A stretch of DNA of 64,000 bases from assembly GCA_903644075.1 (NCBI GenBank), contig CAHJXH010000001.1, positions 1 to 64,000 of the forward strand. The letters are read 5' to 3'. The DNA is from Sphingobacteriaceae bacterium (lineage in GTDB: Bacteria > Bacteroidota > Bacteroidia > Sphingobacteriales > Sphingobacteriaceae). The translations under genes were made by a program, and so were the position numbers. The notes beneath the pieces are model-generated. The model searched no databases and had not been told where the DNA came from. It saw only the letters and a list, made by a program, of their open reading frames with translations. Shown one piece after another: positions 7,462 to 16,199 of this stretch (its first letter is position 1; each line of letters opens with the position of its first letter).

Positions 7462-9787
7462 AACACAGCAATTGCCGCCAGAAGTGCCGCAGCCTAATGC
7501 CGAAAATCCGGAAGAGTTATCAGATAAACTAAAGGTAACCGAGCCTAAAAAATGGGCTGCGGGTATACCGGCTGTTCTACAAGCTTTTCAGGATATTCTA
7601 GAAGAAACCGGCCCTACTAGAGGTATGGGCGCATTGCTGAAAATGAACCAGAAACATGGTTTCGATTGCTCGAGCTGTGCCTGGCCTGATCCTGATGATG
7701 ACCGATCTCCAATTGCGGAGTATTGCGAAAACGGTGCTAAGGCACTGGCCGAAGAGGCTACTACTAAAAAATTAACTGCTGAGTTTTTTGCCGAGAATTC
7801 AATTGCCGATCTGGCCAAGCTGGATGATATGCACATTGGTAAAAAGGGACGTATTGCCCAGCCGGTTTATTTGCCGAAAGGGGGTACGCATTATCAACCT
7901 GTAAGTTGGAATTGGGCGTTTAAAAAAATAGCAGAGCATCTAAATGCGCTCGAATCTCCTAACGAGGCAGCCTTTTATACATCGGGCCGAACCAGCAATG
8001 AAGCTTCTTTTTTATACCAGTTATTTGTAAGAGAATATGGCACCAACAACATGCCCGATTGCTCTAACATGTGCCACGAATCAACCAGCGTTGGCCTTGC
8101 TGAATCTATCGGCATAGGTAAGGGAACGGTTACGCTCGAAGATATTCATGATACCGATCTGCTGATTATCATGGGGCAAAATCCCGGAACCAATCACCCG
8201 CGGATGCTTACCGCTTTACGTAAGGCTAAAGAGAAAGGTGCTAAGATCATCGCTGTAAACCCTTTGAAAGAGGCAGGGCTAATGGCTTTTAAAGATCCGC
8301 AAACGGTACGTGGTTTTATAGGCACAAGTGTACAATTGGCCGATCTTTATTTACAGGTAAAAATCAATGGCGATATGGCTTTGCTGAAAGCTATCGAACT
8401 GTTATTGTATCAGGCCGAAATGGAAACTCCGGATGAGGTGTTCGATCATAAATTCATCCAGGAAAGCACGGTTAATTACGAGCAATTTATTGAGCATATC
8501 CAGCAATATAATGTAGATGAATTGGCTGAGGCTGCCGGAGTTCCGATAGCTCAACTTCGCGAAGCTGCCGATATGATAGCGCATAAAAAACGCATTATAG
8601 TTTGCTGGGCAATGGGGATTACACAGCACAAGAATGGGGTAGACACGGTTAAAGAAATTGTTAACCTCGTATTGCTGAAAGGAAGTATCGGTAAACCTGG
8701 ATCAGGCTTATGCCCTGTGCGTGGACATAGCAATGTGCAGGGAAACCGTACGATGATGATCTACGATAAACCTTATGAAAAGCAATTGGCCGCACTTAAG
8801 GAAGTATACGGTTTCGATCCGCCAAAAGAACATGGATTTGATGTAGTGGATTCTATCAAAGCCATGCATGATGGCCGTTTGAAAGTCTTTTTTGCAATGG
8901 GTGGAAACTTCCTTTCGGCCACACCCGATACCACTTTTACGGCCGAGGCTATGCGGAAGACTAAACTTACCGTTAACATATCAACCAAATTAAATCGGGG
9001 GCATTTAATAACCGGCGAAGAGTCGATCATACTGCCAACCTTTGCACGAAGCGATAAAGATGTTATCAACGGCATCCCACAGATTGTAAGCTGCGAAAAC
9101 TCGATGGGGGTGGTGCAGCAATCCAAAGGTGTGCTCGATCCTGTTTCTGATGATTTGATGAGCGAATCTGTTATTGTATGTAATCTGGCCAAAGCGGTAT
9201 TGGGCAGCAGATCTGTAGTAAACTGGGGCCGCTACATGGAAAGCTATGATAATATCCGTGATGATATTGAAAAGGTGATACCGGGTTTCGAAGAATATAA
9301 TAAGCAAATCCGCAAGCCGGGTGGTTTTTACCTGCCTAATGCACCTCGCGCCGGTAAGTTTGAAACACCTGATTGGGGTGGTAAGGCGGCTTTCAACGTT
9401 GCAGGTTTACCTAAACATGAGCCAGAGGCCGACGAATATTACCTAACCACCATCCGCAGCCACGACCAGTTTAATACCACTATTTATGGCATGGAAGATC
9501 GTTATCGTGGTATCCACAATGAGCGCCGGGTAATATTTATGAACCCTGCGGATATTGCCAAAGCGGGCTTCAAAGCAGGCGACCAGGTTGATATATCCAG
9601 CCATTACGATGGGGTAGAGCGGATTGCCCGCCTGTTTATCATTGTTGCCTACGATATTCCAGAACGAAACACGGCTGTATATTATCCCGAAGGCAATGTA
9701 CTAGTACCGATAAGCAGCGTTGCTGATAAAAGCAATACCCCAACTACCAAGCTGGTTTTTGTGAAGATCAGGAAGCATGGGATGTAA
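7454..9787 (+). CDS. FdhF/YdeP-family molybdopterin oxidoreductase
   Basis: A 777-residue molybdenum enzyme of the FdhF/YdeP group (formate-dehydrogenase-H-like). The N-terminal cysteines C72 and C75 (FDCSSCAWPD) and C91 take the place of the usual iron-sulfur ligands. C207 in SNMCHEST is the probable molybdenum ligand. The bis-MGD binding segments LIIMGQNPGTNHPR and VRGHSNVQGNRTM follow, then a C-terminal molydopterin dinucleotide-binding domain. No Tat signal is seen, so it is cytoplasmic. Linkage to fdhD supports a sulfurated Mo cofactor. The physiological substrate of YdeP-type proteins is not established; formate is only one possibility. Confidence 0.9.
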   Translation: MSKTQQLPPEVPQPNAENPEELSDKLKVTEPKKWAAGIPAVLQAFQDILEETGPTRGMGALLKMNQKHGFDCSSCAWPDPDDDRSPIAEYCENGAKALAEEATTKKLTAEFFAENSIADLAKLDDMHIGKKGRIAQPVYLPKGGTHYQPVSWNWAFKKIAEHLNALESPNEAAFYTSGRTSNEASFLYQLFVREYGTNNMPDCSNMCHESTSVGLAESIGIGKGTVTLEDIHDTDLLIIMGQNPGTNHPRMLTALRKAKEKGAKIIAVNPLKEAGLMAFKDPQTVRGFIGTSVQLADLYLQVKINGDMALLKAIELLLYQAEMETPDEVFDHKFIQESTVNYEQFIEHIQQYNVDELAEAAGVPIAQLREAADMIAHKKRIIVCWAMGITQHKNGVDTVKEIVNLVLLKGSIGKPGSGLCPVRGHSNVQGNRTMMIYDKPYEKQLAALKEVYGFDPPKEHGFDVVDSIKAMHDGRLKVFFAMGGNFLSATPDTTFTAEAMRKTKLTVNISTKLNRGHLITGEESIILPTFARSDKDVINGIPQIVSCENSMGVVQQSKGVLDPVSDDLMSESVIVCNLAKAVLGSRSVVNWGRYMESYDNIRDDIEKVIPGFEEYNKQIRKPGGFYLPNAPRAGKFETPDWGGKAAFNVAGLPKHEPEADEYYLTTIRSHDQFNTTIYGMEDRYRGIHNERRVIFMNPADIAKAGFKAGDQVDISSHYDGVERIARLFIIVAYDIPERNTAVYYPEGNVLVPISSVADKSNTPTTKLVFVKIRKHGM

Positions 9788-9859
9788 TTAGGTAATTCGT
9801 CAATTTGCTGATTTGTCAATGCCTAGGAGGGCTATTTCTTCCGATATGCTCTCCAACCC

Positions 9860-9955
9860 GTCATGCCGAATTTATTTCCGTACCCCACATGCTAGGTGTA
9901 AAAATGCAAAGTGTGCTACCTGTCCCGTGGGGTGCTGAAACAAGTTCAGCATGAC
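9860..9955. repeat. Dispersed palindromic repeat, copy 2 (intact)
   Basis: GTCATGCCGAA ... TTCAGCATGAC, 96 bp, with inner arms ACCCCAC / GTGGGGT. Same family as the copy at 5543-5935 and uninterrupted. It lies between convergent genes (oxidoreductase and DUF4251 gene). It may fold as a transcript hairpin at both 3' ends, but it has no T tract. Confidence 0.85.
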
Positions 9956-9982
9956 GGCATAGAACAATAAAGGTTTGTGAAC

Positions 9983-10495
9983 TTATTTCTTCGTCGCCTT
10001 ATCTTTCAAAATACCATCAAATGAGATTGCGCTTTTGTTGGTGATGGTAAACTGTACATTGGTGTAGCCATCGGCAGAGATATACATGTTAATGGTGTCC
10101 ATATATTTTACGTCGGATGGTTTGATGATTACATCCCAGCCGCCTTTTTTCTTGGCGGTAATTTTATAAGTGAATTTGGTAGAGGTAAATTTTATACCCC
10201 CATCAGTGTTACCATAACCGGTGTCAAAGTAAGCACGGCCAAAATAAGGCAGATAAGCAATCAAAGAGTCTTTGCGCACCTTAAAATCATAATCGGAATT
10301 CAGGTAACGATGCCCGCCACCCAATGGATTAGCATATTGCGCTATAAAGGTATAATGTTGCGATTCAATCAAGGCTTTTACCGCATCTTGCTGGGCTTTC
10401 TTTTTATCGGCCTTGGTTGGTGTGGTTTGGGCAAAAGCAGTGGTGATGGTTGTAAGAGCGATGAATAGTACGAAGATGTGTTTTATGGATTTCAT
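9983..10495 (-). CDS. DUF4251 domain-containing exported protein
   Basis: A 170-residue protein with a signal peptide (residues 1-22, ending AFA before QTTPTKADKK). A lysine-rich stretch leads into a beta-rich domain with the FIAQYANPLGGGHRYLNSDY and YLPYFGRAYFDTGYG motifs that I associate with DUF4251 in Bacteroidota. It is probably periplasmic. It is a single gene with no functional clue from its neighbours; function unknown. Confidence 0.8.
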   Translation of the reverse strand: MKSIKHIFVLFIALTTITTAFAQTTPTKADKKKAQQDAVKALIESQHYTFIAQYANPLGGGHRYLNSDYDFKVRKDSLIAYLPYFGRAYFDTGYGNTDGGIKFTSTKFTYKITAKKKGGWDVIIKPSDVKYMDTINMYISADGYTNVQFTITNKSAISFDGILKDKATKK

Positions 10496-10527
10496 GGCGG
10501 TAGATTAATTGGTTATGCCGGCTTACA

Positions 10528-10609
10528 CGTCATTGTGAGATACGAAGCAATCCCCGATATGCAGAGCAGCTCTGTAAAGTTCGCGATTGCTTCGTTCCTC
10601 GCAATGACG
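10528..10609. repeat. CGTCATTG...CAATGACG palindromic repeat
   Basis: Outer arms CGTCATTG and CAATGACG enclose a second inverted pair ACGAAGCAATC / GATTGCTTCGT. This is the GTCATTGCGAG...GAAGCAATC type of dispersed repeat seen in many bacterial genomes. Confidence 0.8.
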
Positions 10610-10661
10610 TGCGTGGTTTTACCTTGTTGGTTTATAATTAAAGTTACTAAAAGTTTACTGC

Positions 10662-10688
10662 ATAAAAAAAGCTGCCCGAAAGCAGCTT
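10662..10688 (-). terminator. Probable htpG terminator
   Basis: Read on the minus strand, the stem AAGCTGC/GCAGCTT (10669-10675 with 10682-10688, 6-nt loop) is followed by seven T residues. It lies about 120 nt after the htpG stop codon, with the 10703-10793 palindromic repeat in between. Confidence 0.75.
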
Positions 10689-10702
10689 CTTCATATGTAC
10701 TA

Positions 10703-10793
10703 TTTGTCATTCAGAGCGCAGTGAAGTACCTTCTTCGCTTTGCATTAGCGTTAGCAAGGTGAAGAAGATTCTTCGCTACCTCTGAATGACAAA
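10703..10793. repeat. TTTGTCATTCAGAG...CTCTGAATGACAAA palindromic repeat
   Basis: The 14-nt outer arms are perfectly inverted, and the inner arms AGTGAAG...TTCTTCGC / GAAGAAGATTCTTCGCT pair further. It sits directly after the htpG stop codon, ahead of the terminator. A degenerate relative is at 6066-6160. Confidence 0.8.
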
Positions 10794-10806
10794 AAATGAA
10801 AAATGT

Positions 10807-12696
10807 TTAGATCAAACTAACGCTTCTATTCACAAACTCCGTTAACTCAGCACCGGTTAATAAACCTTGCGATAACAGTGCCAGGTCAAAGGCTTGTTTA
10901 GCCAGTTGTGCCTGGGTGTCTGCGTTTTCTTCGCCTAAAATGCGGGTAATTAATTTGTGGTTAGCGTTAACTACAACTTTATAATTATCAGGCATTTGGC
11001 CGTAGAAACTCATGCCACCGCCTCCGCCCATAGCAGCCATTTCTTTCATGCGGCGCATAAACTCGTCCATGGTTACAGTTACCGGTAACTCATCAGGGCT
11101 TAAGCTTTCAAGCTCTACTTTAAAAGCAGGTTTGTTAATAGCCGAATCGAATATGGTTTTTACAGCAGTGCTTTGCTCATCGGTTAAAATGTGAGCAGGC
11201 GCATCATCCTTTTTGATTAGTTTATCAGCTACGTCGGCATCAACACGTTTCATTGATGTTTTTTCCAGTTTTTGCTCCAGGTGGCTCACAAAATGATTAT
11301 CGATAGGAGAGTTCATCAACAATACATCGTAACCTTTACGGTTAGCAGATTGGATAAAAGCATCCTGCTTGTCAGGATCATTGGTGTAAATATATACCAG
11401 TTGGCCGTCTTTATCAGTTTGTTCAGCTTCTACTTTCTCTTTGTATTCGTTTAAGGTGAAAGTTTCTTTAGCAGTATTGGTTAACAATACAAAGTCTTTC
11501 GCTTTTTCGTAGAACTTATCATCGCTCAGGAAGCCGTATTTTACAAATAGGCCAATGTCGTTCCATTTATCTTCGTAAGCTTTGCGGTCGTTCTTAAATA
11601 GTTCAGCCAGTTTGTCAGCCACTTTTTTGGTGATATAACTGTTGATCTTTTTAACGTTGCTATCAGCTTGTAGGAAGCTGCGCGATACGTTCAACGGAAT
11701 ATCCGGTGAATCGATAACACCATGCAGTAACATTAAAAATTCAGGAACGATATCTTTAACCTCGTCGGTAATAAATACCTGGCGTGAGTATAATTTGATC
11801 TTATTACGCTGAAATTCGTAATCGTTTTTCAGCTTAGGGAAGTAAAGTACGCCGGTTAGATTAAACGGATAATCAACATTAAGATGGATCCAGAACAATG
11901 GGTCTTCAGAGAAGGGATAAAGTTCTTTGTAGAAGTTTAGGTAGTCTTCGTCCTTCAGTTCGTTAGGCGATTTAGTCCATATCGGGTTGGTATCATTAAT
12001 GATGTTATCAACCTCAACCGATTTGTATTTAGGCTTGCCTTCCTCGTCTTCGCCATCTGGTTCCTGCTCGTCGGTAACACCAAACTTAATAGGTACAGGT
12101 AAAAATTTAGCGTATTTATCCAAGATCTCCTGTATACGCGGACGGCTTAAAAACTCTTCCGATTCGTCATTGATGTGCAGTATAATATCTGTACCGCGGG
12201 TTGTGCGTGTGCCTTCGCTAATTTCGAACGAAGTACTGCCATCGCAAGTCCAGTGTGCAGGTTCTGCGCCATCCTGGTATGATAGGGTATTTATTTCAAC
12301 GATGTTAGCCACCATAAAGGCAGAATAGAAACCCAAGCCAAAACGACCGATAATTTCATTAGCATCTTTCGCTTCCTTAAATTTCTCAACGAATTCTGTA
12401 GCGCCTGAGAATGCGATCTGGTTGATGTATTTTTTGATCTCATCGGCAGTCATACCCAAACCATTATCAGAAATGGTGATGGTTTTATTTTCTATATCTA
12501 AAGCAACTTCTACCTGTAGTTTGCCCAGTTCGCCGTTGTACTGGCCCAGTGAAGCCAAACGTTTAATTTTTTGGGTAGCATCTACTGCGTTTGATACCAG
12601 CTCACGTAAAAATATCTCATTATCAGAATATAAAAACTTCTTGATAATGGGGAAAATGTTTTCGGTGTGGATTGATATTGTTCCTTTTTCTTGCAT
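10807..12696 (-). CDS. htpG: Molecular chaperone HtpG (Hsp90)
   Basis: Bacterial Hsp90, an ATP-dependent cytosolic chaperone. The start is placed at the ATG at 12696 (MQEKGTISIHTENIF) rather than the upstream in-frame codon, giving 629 residues, normal for Bacteroidota HtpG. The GHKL ATPase motifs are present: ELVSNAVDATQK, DNGLGMTADE and GRFGLGFYSAFMV. The middle domain carries SRSFLQADSNVKKI and the C-terminal dimerisation domain ends VNRSVSLI. A glycine run (GGGGGMSFYG) near the C-terminus is a small local feature. It is a single gene with its own terminator. Confidence 0.96.
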   Translation of the reverse strand: MQEKGTISIHTENIFPIIKKFLYSDNEIFLRELVSNAVDATQKIKRLASLGQYNGELGKLQVEVALDIENKTITISDNGLGMTADEIKKYINQIAFSGATEFVEKFKEAKDANEIIGRFGLGFYSAFMVANIVEINTLSYQDGAEPAHWTCDGSTSFEISEGTRTTRGTDIILHINDESEEFLSRPRIQEILDKYAKFLPVPIKFGVTDEQEPDGEDEEGKPKYKSVEVDNIINDTNPIWTKSPNELKDEDYLNFYKELYPFSEDPLFWIHLNVDYPFNLTGVLYFPKLKNDYEFQRNKIKLYSRQVFITDEVKDIVPEFLMLLHGVIDSPDIPLNVSRSFLQADSNVKKINSYITKKVADKLAELFKNDRKAYEDKWNDIGLFVKYGFLSDDKFYEKAKDFVLLTNTAKETFTLNEYKEKVEAEQTDKDGQLVYIYTNDPDKQDAFIQSANRKGYDVLLMNSPIDNHFVSHLEQKLEKTSMKRVDADVADKLIKKDDAPAHILTDEQSTAVKTIFDSAINKPAFKVELESLSPDELPVTVTMDEFMRRMKEMAAMGGGGGMSFYGQMPDNYKVVVNANHKLITRILGEENADTQAQLAKQAFDLALLSQGLLTGAELTEFVNRSVSLI

Positions 12697-12783
12697 AGTT
12701 GTATTATAAATATTGTGGTCGACAATCAATCATCAACTCATAGTCCAAAGTTGTGTTTGTTGTCAAATTGTCAGAATAATGAT

Positions 12784-13320
12784 TTAAGAGATAGCGGATA
12801 GCAATGCTTTCAGGACATTTTGAACATCCTGCTCTGTTTGTGCATCAGTGATCTGATTTTCCGAGTTCATTTTGGCACGGATGAATGGGACGAGCAGCGT
12901 TCCATTTTCTACAATGTTGGCTGTCAAAACTTCCAGTGTTTTTAAAAGCGAGGCATGTGCATTTTCGCCAACACTCGAGGCGGTGATCAGTGCTACAGGT
13001 TTATCAACCAAACTGCCGGAAGATACAGTCCAGTCGAGCATGTTTTTAAGCGAGCCCGGTACACCGAAAGCATATTCGGGTGTACAGATAATAATGCCAT
13101 CGGCTTCGGTAATTGCATTACGAAGATTTTGTACTTCAAGAGGTGCTTGCTCTGTATCAAGAACCGGGTTAAAATGAGGCAGCTTATCCACGCCATCGTA
13201 TAACCAAAAGTTATGTTGAGGGACTGTTGTTTGAAGTAATTTAAGGATAGAAGTATTGGATGAATCGGTACGCAGGCTACCGGAGATAGCCATAATGTTT
13301 AACCCTTTATCAACGCTCAT
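12784..13320 (-). CDS. NADPH-dependent FMN reductase
   Basis: A 178-residue flavodoxin-like protein. ISGSLRTDSSNTSIL (about 13-27) is the FMN-phosphate loop, and TPEYAFGVPGSLKNMLDW is the typical conserved core of NADPH:FMN/quinone/azo reductases. It is cytoplasmic. Its ATG overlaps the histidine-kinase stop codon by one base (TAATG), so it is the third gene of the sigma-54 regulator operon. A redox role alongside the two-component pair is possible; the substrate is unknown. Confidence 0.88.
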   Translation of the reverse strand: MSVDKGLNIMAISGSLRTDSSNTSILKLLQTTVPQHNFWLYDGVDKLPHFNPVLDTEQAPLEVQNLRNAITEADGIIICTPEYAFGVPGSLKNMLDWTVSSGSLVDKPVALITASSVGENAHASLLKTLEVLTANIVENGTLLVPFIRAKMNSENQITDAQTEQDVQNVLKALLSAIS

Positions 13321-14669
13321 TACTCGTTAAAAGTTAAGATAAACACCGAACCCTTGCCCTCTACGGATTGTACCTGGATATTGCCTTTGTGCAATAGCAT
13401 TATTTGCTTACACAAGCTCAGCCCGATACCACTGCCGCTTTTACGCGTACTGAAGAAAGGTATAAAAATCTTCTCGATAATCTCTGGTGGCATGCCGATA
13501 CCGTTATCCGCAATCTTTATAACAGTTTTATTATTAGGATGAAGTTCGGCAGATAATGTGATTTGCGGCTCGTCCTGATCTTTTACAGCTTCAATAGCGT
13601 TTACAAGCAGGTTAATTAGTACCTGTTCAATCAGGTTTAAATCAACATCAATAGCAAGCGACAGATCACGGATGATGATGTCTAGCTCAATGTATTTCTT
13701 TTCGAGCGTGGGCTGCATCAGGGTGTTGAGGTTCTCAAATAAATCGCAAACCAATACTTTTTCAAGGTCGAGTTTGGTTATCTTGTTGAGGTTACGGTAG
13801 CTTTCAGTAAACTTAAGCAAACCTTCGCTGCGGCGTTTAATGGTGTCGATGCCCAGTTCCAAATCTTCCAGATCGTCACTCCCAGACAAGCCTGTTTTGT
13901 CGATGTTCTGAAGTCGGTTTTTTAGCGTGTCGGCCAGTGAAGATATAGGAGCTACCGAGTTCATAATCTCGTGCGTCATCACATTCAGTAATTTCGACCA
14001 CGCCTTTGATTCGGTTTCATCTAAGGCCTCGCTCACATTCTGGAAAGCCAATAATTTATAAAGCTTATCATCGCTGCGTAATACGCTAGATGATATCAGA
14101 ACTTTGAAAATCTGCCTGTCGCGTGTAAATGATACCACCTTGCTATCGCCCGATTTTAGGCTAATTACCTCGTCGTAAAGTTTCTCTTCGCGCTTTTGTA
14201 ATGATCCAATCGTTTTAAGGTAGGGGATACCGAGCAGTTTTTTAAAAGATTCGTTGATCCATGCTACTTCGCCTGTTTCTTCTTCGTATGAAAGGATGCC
14301 GGTATCAACAAGTTCCAGTATTTTCTGCAGGTAATAATATTGGGTTTCCCGTTCGCGGCTGATGAGTTTAAAGGTGGAGTTGATCTCATTAAAACCCTTA
14401 CGCAATGGTTTCAGCTCATTCGGGGCGCGGCGTTCATCAAAATGACGGGAGAAATCGCGGTAATGGATCGATTCTACAAACTGCTCCACTTCATCCTGGG
14501 CTTTTTGATGGAAGCGGATCAGCTCAATTACCTCGTAAATTACAATCGGCACCAATACTGCTGAGTATAAATATTGGGTATTAATAAGCAGCCATGACAT
14601 GGCGGCCAGTGTGGCAAACATCAACAGTATCCGCAGCACCAGCCGCCATTCGTAACGATTAAATATCAT
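13320..14669 (-). CDS. NtrY-like membrane sensor histidine kinase
   Basis: A 449-residue inner-membrane kinase. Two membrane segments lie at about 11-29 and 33-50, with almost no periplasmic loop, so it probably senses an intramembrane or cytoplasmic signal. A PAS-like domain spans about 110-215. The phospho-acceptor is H233 in the unusual H box VMTHEIMNSVAP. The HATPase domain has NLLVNAIEAV, DNGIGMPPEI, FSTRKSGSGIGLSL. It overlaps the upstream regulator gene by 11 nt and the reductase by 1 nt, so the pair is co-translated. The short loop resembles kinases that watch transporter or envelope state; that comparison is inference. Confidence 0.92.
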   Translation of the reverse strand: MIFNRYEWRLVLRILLMFATLAAMSWLLINTQYLYSAVLVPIVIYEVIELIRFHQKAQDEVEQFVESIHYRDFSRHFDERRAPNELKPLRKGFNEINSTFKLISRERETQYYYLQKILELVDTGILSYEEETGEVAWINESFKKLLGIPYLKTIGSLQKREEKLYDEVISLKSGDSKVVSFTRDRQIFKVLISSSVLRSDDKLYKLLAFQNVSEALDETESKAWSKLLNVMTHEIMNSVAPISSLADTLKNRLQNIDKTGLSGSDDLEDLELGIDTIKRRSEGLLKFTESYRNLNKITKLDLEKVLVCDLFENLNTLMQPTLEKKYIELDIIIRDLSLAIDVDLNLIEQVLINLLVNAIEAVKDQDEPQITLSAELHPNNKTVIKIADNGIGMPPEIIEKIFIPFFSTRKSGSGIGLSLCKQIMLLHKGNIQVQSVEGKGSVFILTFNE

Positions 14670-16014
14670 ATTTGCTTAATCGGCGGTATAGGGCAGTACG
14701 GGTAAGGCCCAGTTCTTTGGCCGCACGGGTAATATTGCCGTTGTGTTTTTCAATCACACGTAAAATGGCGTTCTTTTCCAATTCGCTTAGCTGGATGTTT
14801 TCGTTCTCTAAAGAAACTTTCTCATCCATGCCCGACTCCAGCGCTGAGAATATTAAATCATCAGCTTTGAGGGTGGGATCATCGGCCATAATTACGGCAC
14901 GCTCAATGGTGTATTGCAGCTCGCGCACGTTGCCGGGGTAGTGATAGCTTTTGAGCTTGGTTACTGCCGAGGCATCAAAATCCATTGCGGGTTTTAAATA
15001 CTTGGTGGCGTATTGGGCTGCAAAGTGTTTGGCTATTAATACGATGTCGTTATTGCGCTTGCGCAAAGGGGGCATGGTAATTTCAACCGTATTGATGCGG
15101 TAAACCAAATCTTTACGGAAACGGTTTTCATTAGCCAATTCACTCAAGGGTACGTTGGTTGCACAGATGAGCCTGATGTCGATATCCATCGGCTTATTGG
15201 TTCCTAAACGGGTAACCTGCCTGTTTTGCAAAACGGTTAGTAGCTTAGCTTGCTGTTGCAAGGTGATGTTACCAATCTCATCTAAGAAAAGTGTACCACC
15301 ATGAGCATCTTCAAAACGCCCGGGGCGATCTTCGCGGGCATCGGTAAATGCACCTTTTTTGTGACCGAAGAGTTCGCTTTCAAATAAAGTATCAGTTAAT
15401 GCGCCTACATCCACTTTTACAAATGGTTTATCGGCACGTAACGAGCGTTCGTGAATAGCCTTCGCCATAAGGTCTTTGCCGGTGCCGTTCTCGCCCAGAA
15501 TTAAAATATTAGCATCGGTAGGGGCTATCTTATTTACTTTGTGGAAAATATCGTCCATGGCTTCAGATTCGCCCAGTATCATGGTAGAACCTTTGCTTTT
15601 AGCCGATTTTGTTGATTTGCCACCGTCTTTTTTCTCCAGCAGGTCGGTAACGGTTTCTAATAGTTTTTCGTTATGCCATGGTTTTACTACAAAATCATTA
15701 GCACCTTCTTTAAGCGAGCGTACAGCCAGGTCGATATCACCATAAGCAGTAATCATAATTACGCAAAGGTTTGGTTTCCATTCTTTTACCTTGCGCAGCC
15801 AGTATATACCTTCGTTACCGGTATTAATGGCGCTGTTAAAGTTCATATCGAGCAAAAGAATATCAACCTGGTTTTTTTGCAGTAACCAGTTTAAATTCTC
15901 GGGGTTTTTATCGGTTATAACTTCCTGAACTTCAGTTTTAAGCAGCAGCTTCACTGCCGTTAATACATCCGGGTCGTCATCTACAACAAGTACAGTCGCT
16001 TTTTTTAATATCAT
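14659..16014 (-). CDS. Sigma-54-dependent response regulator (NtrC type)
   Basis: A bacterial enhancer-binding protein. The start is put at the ATG at 16014 (MILKKATVLVVDDD), giving 451 residues; upstream in-frame codons would add 22 unrelated residues. Receiver domain: D12-D14, phospho-acceptor D56 (LLLDMNF), K111. AAA+ domain: Walker A GENGTGKD (174-181), sigma-54 contact loop GAFTDA (221-226, versus the common GAFTGA), Walker B TLFLDEIG (241-248). A Fis-type helix-turn-helix lies at about 410-451 (NITRAAKELGLTRTALYRRL). It should activate sigma-54 promoters from distant sites. The candidate targets are the three matching promoters at 22481, 42351 and 49062. Confidence 0.94.
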   Translation of the reverse strand: MILKKATVLVVDDDPDVLTAVKLLLKTEVQEVITDKNPENLNWLLQKNQVDILLLDMNFNSAINTGNEGIYWLRKVKEWKPNLCVIMITAYGDIDLAVRSLKEGANDFVVKPWHNEKLLETVTDLLEKKDGGKSTKSAKSKGSTMILGESEAMDDIFHKVNKIAPTDANILILGENGTGKDLMAKAIHERSLRADKPFVKVDVGALTDTLFESELFGHKKGAFTDAREDRPGRFEDAHGGTLFLDEIGNITLQQQAKLLTVLQNRQVTRLGTNKPMDIDIRLICATNVPLSELANENRFRKDLVYRINTVEITMPPLRKRNNDIVLIAKHFAAQYATKYLKPAMDFDASAVTKLKSYHYPGNVRELQYTIERAVIMADDPTLKADDLIFSALESGMDEKVSLENENIQLSELEKNAILRVIEKHNGNITRAAKELGLTRTALYRRLSKYDI

Positions 16015-16110
16015 TATAAGCTTATAATAAGGTAATGGGTTTAAAAATAGTAAAAAGACATCAATTGTACTAAAGGACAAGTTTAAACTAAAAACGTTAC
16101 AGTTAAATTT

Positions 16111-16145
16111 AAAATAAAAAAGGCCGCCCCTTGCGGGCGGCCTTT
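16111..16145 (-). terminator. Terminator of the SusC/SusD operon
   Basis: An 11-bp GC-rich perfect stem (AAAGGCCGCCC, 16119-16129, with 16135-16145, 5-nt loop). On the minus strand it runs into TTTTTATTTT, so it should end transcripts from the SusCD-lipoprotein operon, whose last stop codon is at 16200. Confidence 0.9.
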
Positions 16146-16199
16146 CACTTAACTATTAACTATTAACGCAAGGTAGATGCCATTGTTGAAGAGGATTTA

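Larger units (their letters stand above)
10496..10806. other. 311-bp intergenic region with two palindromic repeats and a terminator
   Basis: Between htpG and the DUF4251 gene, both on the minus strand. No gene is present. It contains two unrelated palindromic repeats (10528-10609 and 10703-10793) and the likely htpG terminator (10662-10688) between them. Confidence 0.8.

Noticed and set aside
7588-9307. Several minus-strand frames of 60-139 codons over the oxidoreductase gene
   Set aside because: Shadows of the high-quality plus-strand coding sequence; no independent protein features.
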